A DNA stretch of 64,000 bases from Bacteroides sp. (lineage in GTDB: Bacteria; Bacteroidota; Bacteroidia; Bacteroidales; Bacteroidaceae), in contig DXWV01000028.1 of NCBI GenBank assembly GCA_019416685.1, positions 23,183 to 87,182 of the forward strand, in the 5' to 3' direction. The position numbers and the translations under genes are program-made. Shown piece after piece: positions 1 through 7,963 of the stretch. Under the pieces are notes generated by a model, which saw nothing but the letters and a program-made list of their open reading frames with translations, was not told the DNA's origin and did no database searches. Within the stretch, counting starts at the first letter, position 1. Each line of letters starts with the position of its first letter.

Positions 1-2408
1 CAAATGATATCGAGTACATGTCTATCTTAAAAGATGCTTCTGCGACAGCTATATATGGATCAAGAGGTTCTAATGGTGTTATTCTTGTTACCACTAAGAA
101 AGGAAAAAGCGGAAAAACGACCTTTAATATTCGGGCACAATACGGAATTTCAACTAAGACCACTGACAAGTTTGAAATGATGAATGCACAGGAGAAACTA
201 ACTTATGAAAGACAGTTAGGAAGCGGTTATGGCGCTACAGGCGGTGCTAATGGTGGTGCAATGACAGACGAGGAAATTGCTGCTCACCCAAGTACAAACT
301 GGGCAGATGAAATATTCCGTACCGGTGCAACTCAATTGTATGAATTGAACATGTCAGGAGGTAGTGAAAAGACTAAATTTTATATTTCCGGACAGTATTA
401 TGATCAGGATGCCATTGTTCCGGGATCATATCTTACAAGAGAAACAGCCCGTATCAATGTAGAACACACTGTAAGTGATCGACTAAAAGTGGGAGTAGCA
501 ACTTCTGCCGGCATCTCTAAAGAAGGATTGTTAAGAACTGACCGTAATGCTTTAAATCCTTTCAACTATGTATATAGTGCTAACCCTTATGATGCACCTT
601 TCAATGAAGATGGTTCTTATAATACAGATATTACAGTAGGAGGAGTACCATTAAATATCTTCGAAAATATCGATAACAATCCTTCATACATCAATCGTTT
701 GAAAATTGTAGGAGCGTTCAATCTGGAGTGGAAAATCTGGGATGAAATTAAGTATGTAACTGTAGCCGGTGTTGACTTCAATCAAGCAATCCAGTACCAA
801 TATAATAAACCGGAATCTCAATTAAGTAACATATTGAGTCCTAATGGTCCTAAAGGCTATAGAAATGACAACTTTACCCAAAGAGCAACTTGGCTATGGA
901 CTAACATGTTGACTTATGAAAAAACATTCAACTCTGTACATGCAGTGAAAGCTGTAGTCGGTATGGAAGCACAGGCAAGTAAATACAGAAGAATTAATGC
1001 CATGGTAGAAGGATTTGCTACCGGAAAGCTGGATGCTATCAGCATTGGTTCAACCAATAAAGACGTGTTAGGTACAACTACTGAATGGAAAATGTTGTCT
1101 TATCTGGGTTCTGCCGGATATACCTATGACGATAAGTATATTTTAGATGTAGCTTTACGTCGTGACGGTTCTTCTCGTTTTGGTGCCGACAACCAGTTCG
1201 GTACTTTCTGGGCAGTCGGTCTGGGATGGAATATGGAAAGAGAAAGATTCCTGGAAAATATTGAGTGGTTAACACGCTTAAAAATCCGTGGTAGTGTAGG
1301 TACATCGGGTAATAACAATATCGGTGATTATGCAGCTCAAGGTGTATACGGTTATGGTAGTTATAACAGTGAATCGACGGCTTATCCAAGCCGATTGCCG
1401 AATCCCAATTTGTCATGGGAGAAGAGTATGCAGACCTCAGTCGGCTTGGATGCTTCTTTCTTTGACTCACGCCTAAGTGTGACTTTTGACCTTTACAAAC
1501 GTAAAACAACAGATTTGCTTTTGGCAACCCGTCTTTCTATGACTTCAGGTTTCTCCAGCCGTATCGATAATGTAGGAGAAATGGAAAATAAGGGATATGA
1601 GTTAGCTATCAGTGGAGACATTATCAGAACAAATGACTGGACCTTCAGCCTCAACGGTATGATTTCACAGAACAAGAACAAGGTTCTGAAATTGTATGAA
1701 GGAAACGATATTACAATCGGCTGGAACAGCCTTGTAAGTGAAGGACATCCTATCAATGTATACAAAATGGTACGTTGGGCAGGAGTAAATCCGGCTAATG
1801 GTGATGCTCTCTATTATACTAAAGACGGTAAAATAACCAATGTATATAATTCTGACGACGCAGTAATCCTTGACGATAAAACTCCGGATCCTAAATACTT
1901 TGGATCTTTTGGAGCCAAATTGGCTTATAAAGGAATTGAACTTAGTGGTGATTTCTACTTCTCAGGTGGTAATTATATCTATAATCATATTAATTTCTTT
2001 ACTCAAAGTGATGGTTCAATGATAGACCAGAACCTTGATAAGAAACTCCTTTACAATCAGTGGACTAAGCCCGGTGATATTACCAATATCCCTAAACAAA
2101 GTCTGAATAACCAAAGTTATCAATCAACCAGATATCTGGAAGATGCTTCTTACTTGCGTTTGAGAAACATAACCTTAGCTTATACCTTACCTAAAAGATG
2201 GTTGAAACCATTGCGTATGGAAAATCTTAGGGTTTATGCACAAGGATTGAATCTATTCACAATCACTAACTTCTCCGGATTAGACCCGGAAGTAGGAGAT
2301 TCACCAACAACAGGATTAGCTTCTACAGCCGGTCCCGCTGCATCTGTACTTGATTTCAGTTTCCCAGCAGCACGCACCATTATGTTTGGTATTGAGATAG
2401 GTTTCTAA
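1..2408 (+). CDS. SusC/RagA-family TonB-dependent outer-membrane transporter, 3' part (5' end outside window)
   Basis: The reading frame is open from the first bases and enters in the plug domain: NDIEYMSILKDASATAIYGS followed by RGSNGVILVTTKKGK is the family signature just before the barrel. About 800 residues of plug end and 22-strand beta-barrel remain, ending in the usual aromatic C-terminus (MFGIEIGF). The signal peptide, carboxypeptidase-regulatory-like domain and TonB box lie left of the window. In the family, SusC forms a pedal-bin complex with a SusD lid and imports oligosaccharides or peptides using TonB energy. SusD follows after 32 bp and a secreted protease lies further down, so a peptide substrate is a reasonable inference. 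An internal ATG at 18 is not the true start. Confidence 0.95.
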   Translation, partial: NDIEYMSILKDASATAIYGSRGSNGVILVTTKKGKSGKTTFNIRAQYGISTKTTDKFEMMNAQEKLTYERQLGSGYGATGGANGGAMTDEEIAAHPSTNWADEIFRTGATQLYELNMSGGSEKTKFYISGQYYDQDAIVPGSYLTRETARINVEHTVSDRLKVGVATSAGISKEGLLRTDRNALNPFNYVYSANPYDAPFNEDGSYNTDITVGGVPLNIFENIDNNPSYINRLKIVGAFNLEWKIWDEIKYVTVAGVDFNQAIQYQYNKPESQLSNILSPNGPKGYRNDNFTQRATWLWTNMLTYEKTFNSVHAVKAVVGMEAQASKYRRINAMVEGFATGKLDAISIGSTNKDVLGTTTEWKMLSYLGSAGYTYDDKYILDVALRRDGSSRFGADNQFGTFWAVGLGWNMERERFLENIEWLTRLKIRGSVGTSGNNNIGDYAAQGVYGYGSYNSESTAYPSRLPNPNLSWEKSMQTSVGLDASFFDSRLSVTFDLYKRKTTDLLLATRLSMTSGFSSRIDNVGEMENKGYELAISGDIIRTNDWTFSLNGMISQNKNKVLKLYEGNDITIGWNSLVSEGHPINVYKMVRWAGVNPANGDALYYTKDGKITNVYNSDDAVILDDKTPDPKYFGSFGAKLAYKGIELSGDFYFSGGNYIYNHINFFTQSDGSMIDQNLDKKLLYNQWTKPGDITNIPKQSLNNQSYQSTRYLEDASYLRLRNITLAYTLPKRWLKPLRMENLRVYAQGLNLFTITNFSGLDPEVGDSPTTGLASTAGPAASVLDFSFPAARTIMFGIEIGF

Positions 2409-2440
2409 TAACACCTTTTAATTTGTAAAAAAGATAGAAT

Positions 2441-3880
2441 ATGAAATTATTAAAAAAAACAATAATACCCGTTGCAACTTTATTCGTTTTTGCAATGACA
2501 GGATGTGCCGATTTCTTAGATACTACGCCACATGATTCATTAAATAGTGACAATGCATTGGAGAGTATCGAAGATTTTGATAATACCACCAAAAGTGTGT
2601 ACGAATCAATGCGTAGTCAATATTATACTGCTAATTTTATGCTGATGGTTCCGGATGTAATGTCCGACAACCTGGTACTGAACCGTAATGGCCGCCAGAT
2701 ATATAATGAATTCTCAGATTTCAGATATTATGCAGACACATATGGAATCAGCGGACTATGGAGTTCAGCATATAATGCCATCTTAGGTGCTAATGAGGTA
2801 ATTACTCGCTTAGAGAAAGAAAATACTTTCCAGGGCAATGAAAAAACAATAAGCGATAATTTATTAGCAGAATGTTTGGCACTGAGAGGGTTGATACATT
2901 TTGACCTTGTACGTGCTTATGGAAAAGATTATAAAACTGCAAGCGATGGTGATCTTGGTGTAACTTACAAAGATTATACAGAAGTAGACCTTCCTTCCAG
3001 ACATACAGTAAAATACGTTTATTCAAGATTGGTAGAAGATCTGGAAAACGCTAAAAAGTTAATGAGTGACAGCTATAATAAAAGCGTAAACAGCCGATTG
3101 AACAAGAAATCTATCAGCGCTATTCTGTCTCGTGTGTATCTGACAATGGGCGAAGATGCAAAAGCTGTGTCGGCTGCTACAGATGCTATTACCGGAGACG
3201 GCTCTGATATTGCAAGCATTAGTGATTTCTCCAAAATATTCACTACAAGCATGGAAGTTCCTGAGGTATTATTCCGTATTGCAATTACTGCCGATAATGG
3301 ATACCTACCCGGTAATGATTGGGGACAGGGTAGCGAGTCTTCTTATATCGCGAATTACTCGGTAACTTATAGTTTGAATGAACTGTATAAATCTACAGAC
3401 ATCCGCCGGTCACAAATTAAACTTGTGAATGGAGGAGCATACAATGTTGTATGGAAATATAATAACGGAGGTAAATCCACAGGTTTGATTGATATTCCTA
3501 TCATCCGTGCTTCAGAGGTATATCTGACACGTGCGGAAGCTAACTATAATTTGAAAAATTATGATGATGCCCTGTCAGACTTGAATCTGTTGAAAGAAAG
3601 ACGTTATTCTGATTATGAAGAAGGAACTGAATCCGGAGCCGCTCTGGAAAGAGAAATTCAACTGCAACGTCGTTTAGAGTTAGCTTTCGAAGGACATCGC
3701 TTCTTTGATTTGAAACGTAGACACGAAGACGTACAGAGAGATGGAAAAGGTTTTATGGCTGATGGTTCAGGAGTACCCTCTTCCACTCAGCATGTATCGG
3801 CAGATAGCCCGTATTACGTAATGCCGATTCCGCAATCTGAAATCGACGCGAATAAGAATATGGTTCAAAACAAGTATTAA
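2441..3880 (+). CDS. SusD/RagB-family surface lipoprotein
   Basis: A 479-residue protein with a lipoprotein signal (hydrophobic stretch, then MTGC-A) and the SusD features: N-terminal FLDTTPHDSL motif, TPR-like helices in the middle (YLTRAEANYNLKNYDDALSDL) and the C-terminal RRLELAFEGHRFFDLKRR and YYVMPIPQSEIDANKNM signatures. It should be the outer-leaflet lid and ligand-binding subunit of the SusC encoded directly upstream (32 bp apart, same operon). Ligand cannot be read from the sequence; the downstream M6 protease suggests peptides or glycopeptides. Confidence 0.95.
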   Translation: MKLLKKTIIPVATLFVFAMTGCADFLDTTPHDSLNSDNALESIEDFDNTTKSVYESMRSQYYTANFMLMVPDVMSDNLVLNRNGRQIYNEFSDFRYYADTYGISGLWSSAYNAILGANEVITRLEKENTFQGNEKTISDNLLAECLALRGLIHFDLVRAYGKDYKTASDGDLGVTYKDYTEVDLPSRHTVKYVYSRLVEDLENAKKLMSDSYNKSVNSRLNKKSISAILSRVYLTMGEDAKAVSAATDAITGDGSDIASISDFSKIFTTSMEVPEVLFRIAITADNGYLPGNDWGQGSESSYIANYSVTYSLNELYKSTDIRRSQIKLVNGGAYNVVWKYNNGGKSTGLIDIPIIRASEVYLTRAEANYNLKNYDDALSDLNLLKERRYSDYEEGTESGAALEREIQLQRRLELAFEGHRFFDLKRRHEDVQRDGKGFMADGSGVPSSTQHVSADSPYYVMPIPQSEIDANKNMVQNKY

Positions 3881-3898
3881 CTTTCAAAGAATACATAA

Positions 3899-4780
3899 AT
3901 GAAAAAACTAAAATATTTAAGTTTGATTGGCGGCCTGTTACTTGCAATAACATCATGCGACGACAATGAGCCTCAATCATTTCTTGCAGAAGATACTTTT
4001 GTAAGTTTTCCTGAGGTAACAGCTTCCATTGATGAAAATGCAACAGAAACAATTAAAATTCCAATTGCTCTGGCAGGATTACCTAACGGAGAGAAAGTAA
4101 CTGTAAATGTAGCAGCAGTAACAGAAGGCGAAGCTGTTCCGGCTATTGAAGGTACTGATTTCAATATTAAAAACAAAACAATCGTTTTTGAAGAAGGTTT
4201 TGGAACTCAGTATATAGAAATTGAGGCAATAGACAATGATCTGTTTACAGGGAAAAAAACATTTAATTTGGTAATTGCGAGTACCGTACCAGTTTTAAAA
4301 GAAACTGTGCAAAATTCTGTCAGAGTAAGTATTATTGATGATGAGCATCCGTGGGCTGCTATCATTGGTACATACAGCATAACAGGTACTTCCGGATTTG
4401 ATGGAACTGATGTAAGTATACCGGCAGTGGTTACTGCTTCTGATGATGACGTAAATGTCTTGAATCTTAATTTCGGTTATGGTACTTTGGCTACTATGAG
4501 TGTTGAAGAGGTAGAAGGTGAGATTATGATTTCTATCAAAGACAATCAGTACATCGGCCCAACACCTAAACCAACAGATAATTGGAACCGTTATTTCAGA
4601 GCAACTCATGTTGACGGTGAAGATTTATATACGTTAAATGCCTTAACGGGCATCTTTGAAGACGGAGTCATAACTTGTGAGTACGGATTGGGCTTCCAGG
4701 CTATCCACCCTACAACAGGAGCATCCGGCGGATATTTCACATTATTTGAAGACGGAATTGTATTTACTAAAGCAAAATAG
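3899..4780 (+). CDS. Surface lipoprotein with Calx-beta-like domain
   Basis: A 293-residue lipoprotein (signal ending in ITSC-D). Residues roughly 25-140 form a Calx-beta-like beta-sandwich: alternating beta strands, the EGTDFNI segment, an acidic EAIDNDLFTGKKTF loop and a closing VSIIDDEHP strand, as in calcium-binding extracellular repeats. The C-terminal half (about 145-293) is a second beta-rich domain that I do not recognise. It follows SusD by 18 bp and precedes a terminator, so it is the third gene of the SusCD operon, in the position usually held by a surface ligand-binding protein. Its role as a binding protein is inferred from position. Confidence 0.75.
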   Translation: MKKLKYLSLIGGLLLAITSCDDNEPQSFLAEDTFVSFPEVTASIDENATETIKIPIALAGLPNGEKVTVNVAAVTEGEAVPAIEGTDFNIKNKTIVFEEGFGTQYIEIEAIDNDLFTGKKTFNLVIASTVPVLKETVQNSVRVSIIDDEHPWAAIIGTYSITGTSGFDGTDVSIPAVVTASDDDVNVLNLNFGYGTLATMSVEEVEGEIMISIKDNQYIGPTPKPTDNWNRYFRATHVDGEDLYTLNALTGIFEDGVITCEYGLGFQAIHPTTGASGGYFTLFEDGIVFTKAK

Positions 4781-4811
4781 CGGATTTTGTCTTATAAATA
4801 AATTTATTTGC

Positions 4812-4845
4812 AATAAGGTCACCTTTAGGGTGGCCTTATTTGCCT
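4812..4845 (+). terminator. Terminator hairpin after the first SusCD operon
   Basis: The arms AATAAGGTCACC and GGTGGCCTTATT pair over 12 bp with one G-U pair and a 5-nt loop. It stands 31 bp after the lipoprotein stop and ends 20 bp before the M6 protease ATG, so it separates the SusCD operon from the protease or lets it be read at a lower level. Confidence 0.7.
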
Positions 4846-4860
4846 AAAAACAACTATATT

Positions 4861-6642
4861 ATGAAAAAATATATATCTATAATCTTGCTATTATGCTGTT
4901 GTTGCCTGTTAACGTACGCAGCCCCTTTCCGTTTTTTGGAGACGATTGTGACTCAAGCGGATGGAAGTCAATTAACTCTATATGCATCAGGAGATGAATT
5001 TTATCATTGGGTGCATGATAAAGACGGATATACTATTGTACAAGCGGATGATGGTTACTGCTACTATGCAGTGAAAAACGATAAAGGTGAAATTGTCCCC
5101 TCCTCTTGCCGGGCAGACAAGGCATTACCCAAAGAGGCAGGTATCAATCCCTGGTTGAAGATTCCGAAAAAACGATATGAAGAACGGCGGGAGCAAATGC
5201 GAAATCAAGCTGTAACAAGAGCTTCAAGGCCTCAATATGCATCTCATAAAAATCCATTAAATAATATTGTTATTTTCGTTTCTTTTCAGGATGTCACTAC
5301 ATTTTCAAAAAAAAGAACAGTATACGATAGCAGGTTCAACAGTACAACATCTTCCAGTGGTTCCTTAAAAGATTATTATCAAGAAGTTTCATATAGTAAC
5401 CTTGATATAACTTCTCATTTCTATCCTAAAGCCACTGATCTGGAAACTAAAACTGACGGATATATTGACTTTCATAAAAGAGGATTCTATCGTCCTTATA
5501 ACGTAACAACCAATCCGGATGGGTATAGAACAAGTGATGAATCGACAAATAGAGAACATAATTTAATTGTAAATGCCATTGATGCTGTAAAAGCTTCTAT
5601 TGAAGAAGATTTCACTCCGGAAGAATTGGATAATGACAATGACGGTTATATAGATAATGTATGTTTTGTTGTTCAAGGAAACAGTGATGGCTGGAGTGAC
5701 TTATTATGGGCACATCGCTGGTCATTATACACCAAAGAATGTTATATTCATGGTAAACGCGTGATGGATTATGTATTCCAACCCGAAAATCAAGTAACTA
5801 TAAATACACTTTGCCATGAAATGTTTCATGCATTGGGAGCACCGGATTTGTATCATTATAGCGAAGAAAGCAAAAATCTGGATCCTGTAGGCAGTTGGGA
5901 CCTGATGAACAGTGGTTGGTGCCATATGGGTGCCTATATGAAATGGAGATATGCAGGACAAAGTTGGATAAAAGAGATGCCAACCATCACACAACCTGGT
6001 ACCTACACTTTACTTCCGTTGTCACAAAGTGCAGAAAACAGTTGTTATAGAGTGAACTCCACCAATCCCAATGAATATTATGTATTGGAGTACAGGAAGA
6101 AAGAGGGACGTTATGAAAAAAATCTGATCCGTTCCGGATTACTTATCTATAGAATCAATACAACAGTCAAAGATGGAAATCGTAACGGACCACCGGATGA
6201 AGTATATATCTATCGTCCATTTGGTTCATTAACAGAAAACGGTTTCCTAGATGAAGCTGCCTATCAAACTAACTCAGGAGCCGTTATGACAGATAAAACA
6301 TTTCCAAAACCTTTCTTGTCAGATGATTCTGATGGTGGTTTAAGAATAACTAATGTAATTATGGAAGATGACAAATTAACATTTGATATAAATTCCATTC
6401 CAACAGGTCTTGAAAGTCTTTCAGACAATAGAAAAATACAGTTATTGTTTAATGAGGGAATGCTGTATGTAACAGCGGATACGAATGTTGACCATATCAC
6501 AGTAGTAGACATCTCCGGAAAAATTCTGGAAGATGTTAAAAACGTTACCCAGCTCTCATTAAAACATCTCTCGAAAGGTATTTATATTGTGTCTGTTTTA
6601 TCCGGAAATGACATATATAAACGAAAAATATTTATAGAATGA
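4861..6642 (+). CDS. Secreted M6-type (immune inhibitor A-like) metalloprotease
   Basis: A protein of 593 residues from the ATG at 4861. That start is preferred over an in-frame one at 4840, which lies inside the terminator hairpin and would place extra residues before the signal peptide (MKKYISIILLLCCCCLLTYA). An N-terminal propeptide-like region (about 20-130) is followed by the peptidase domain with the zinc motif H319-E-M-F-H323 in CHEMFHALGAPDLYHY, then DPVGSWDLMNSGW, typical of M6 peptidases. The last 75 residues (from about 520) form a beta-sandwich ending in DIYKRKIFIE, similar to Por secretion-tail domains. It is probably exported and active on the cell surface or outside, supplying peptides to the SusCD transporter encoded before it. 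The next gene overlaps its stop codon. Confidence 0.88.
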   Translation: MKKYISIILLLCCCCLLTYAAPFRFLETIVTQADGSQLTLYASGDEFYHWVHDKDGYTIVQADDGYCYYAVKNDKGEIVPSSCRADKALPKEAGINPWLKIPKKRYEERREQMRNQAVTRASRPQYASHKNPLNNIVIFVSFQDVTTFSKKRTVYDSRFNSTTSSSGSLKDYYQEVSYSNLDITSHFYPKATDLETKTDGYIDFHKRGFYRPYNVTTNPDGYRTSDESTNREHNLIVNAIDAVKASIEEDFTPEELDNDNDGYIDNVCFVVQGNSDGWSDLLWAHRWSLYTKECYIHGKRVMDYVFQPENQVTINTLCHEMFHALGAPDLYHYSEESKNLDPVGSWDLMNSGWCHMGAYMKWRYAGQSWIKEMPTITQPGTYTLLPLSQSAENSCYRVNSTNPNEYYVLEYRKKEGRYEKNLIRSGLLIYRINTTVKDGNRNGPPDEVYIYRPFGSLTENGFLDEAAYQTNSGAVMTDKTFPKPFLSDDSDGGLRITNVIMEDDKLTFDINSIPTGLESLSDNRKIQLLFNEGMLYVTADTNVDHITVVDISGKILEDVKNVTQLSLKHLSKGIYIVSVLSGNDIYKRKIFIE

Positions 6643-7280
6643 AAATAACCTATATTGGCTTGATTATCTTATTGTCAGGTATTTCTATCAATACTAAAGG
6701 GCAAAATACAAATCATCATTTTATATTTGATCAGTTCAGAGAGGCTACCGTCTTATACAAGAATCAAAAAAGGACACATGCCACTCTTAACTACAACAAG
6801 GCTACAGAAGAGATGATTTACACCTCGCAAGAAGGGAAAAATATGGCGCTGTATCCGATAGATCAGATTGATACCATATATTTTGATAAACGAAAGTTTA
6901 TCCCGGTGGATAATCGGTTTTATGAGGTTCTCACACAAAGTAGATATACTTTATATGCTTCCTATCGTTGCCGTATGAGTGTCCGGCCACAAAATATCGG
7001 TTATGGAACTTCTTCAACCACAGCTATTGATAATATCTCATCACTAAATACATCCGGTGAAATATATCAATTGAAATTGCCCGAAAACTATAAAGCAGAG
7101 CCTTATGTTTGGTATTATATTGAAATAAATAATGAATTGAATAAATTCTCTAAAGCCAAAGAATTAACAAAGTTATTCCCCAATTTAAAAAAGGAAATAA
7201 CATTATTCATAAAAGAGAATCGGATAAAAAACAATACTCAGGATATAGTTGAAATAGTTCAATATATATCCGGCTTATAA
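6639..7280 (+). CDS. Secreted protein of unknown function, overlapping the M6 protease gene
   Basis: A 213-residue protein with a clear signal peptide (MKITYIGLIILLSGISINTKGQ). No family recognised. The mature part is mixed alpha/beta with a lysine-rich C-terminal helical stretch (about 160-213). Its ATG overlaps the protease stop codon as ATGA, so the two are almost certainly translationally coupled and made in step. A chaperone, inhibitor or substrate-recognition partner for the protease is possible, but this is inferred only from the overlap. Confidence 0.75.
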   Translation: MKITYIGLIILLSGISINTKGQNTNHHFIFDQFREATVLYKNQKRTHATLNYNKATEEMIYTSQEGKNMALYPIDQIDTIYFDKRKFIPVDNRFYEVLTQSRYTLYASYRCRMSVRPQNIGYGTSSTTAIDNISSLNTSGEIYQLKLPENYKAEPYVWYYIEINNELNKFSKAKELTKLFPNLKKEITLFIKENRIKNNTQDIVEIVQYISGL

Positions 7281-7293
7281 CTTGAAGAAATGA

Positions 7294-7352
7294 GTGGGAC
7301 GCATTTGATTATGGAATATTCAGTAAATATTCCTAAAGATGATACGTCTCAC
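7294..7352 (+). terminator. Nested hairpin after the M6 protease operon
   Basis: Outer arms GTGGGACG (7294-7301) and CGTCTCAC (7345-7352) enclose a perfect 8-bp inner hairpin GGAATATT / AATATTCC (7313-7333). It begins 14 bp after the last stop codon. A run of T residues is poor, so termination is probable but not certain. Confidence 0.55.
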
Positions 7353-7943
7353 TTTCGTCCAACATTTATATCAATTTCCAACTAACTGTTAATCAGATAC
7401 CCATATATTCAATACCATGCCATTCATTTCTTACAAACACATGAGGTTATACAACAAAATAACAACACAAATCAAAATTACAATTTAAAATTCATTTTTT
7501 AAGTGTATGTTTATTTTTTATCATATAACTCAATATCTAAGATATCCACTTTTAGATTATAATAAAATGCTTTTAAAAGCATCACAAAAAATGATATATT
7601 ATTACACATACAGACCATACTATGATAGTATTTAATTTTCTCCTATGATTCTTTTAAAGAAGAAATGATATCGCAATAATAATTGACTTATAATATCCGG
7701 ATAATTTAAAAGTGAAGAAATAGTATTTCTATTTACTATCAATAGAGAGATATTATCATCTGTATATCAAATAATTACAATGTTATTTCAATAGAAAACA
7801 GGTATCTCATATATGAGTCTTTTTTTAAAGCATAGATATCTATACGATTGATTTTCAGAAAGATATAATGTTGCAAAAAGTAAAAGGCTAAGTTTCTGCC
7901 ATGTAAATTAATACACTAATTACCAATGTATTAACTAAAATAT
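7353..7943. other. AT-rich intergenic stretch upstream of the truncated SusC
   Basis: About 590 bp without a plausible coding frame and very AT-rich. I see no good promoter with both -33 and -7 boxes in front of the following SusC and no signal-peptide coding sequence in any frame. It looks like sequence joined to the SusC body by recombination rather than its native leader. Confidence 0.5.
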
Positions 7944-7948
7944 AGTTC

Positions 7949-7963
7949 TGCAAAGACTTTGCA
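7949..7963. repeat. Palindrome at the SusC truncation junction (candidate recombination site)
   Basis: TGCAAAG-A-CTTTGCA is a perfect 7-bp inverted repeat with a one-base centre. It encodes the conserved SusC segment S-A-K-T-L-Q, and similarity to SusC proteins begins just there: 15 bp upstream the frame is closed by TAA (7932-7934). Its position and symmetry suit a crossover site of a tyrosine recombinase. That reading is inferred. Confidence 0.45.
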
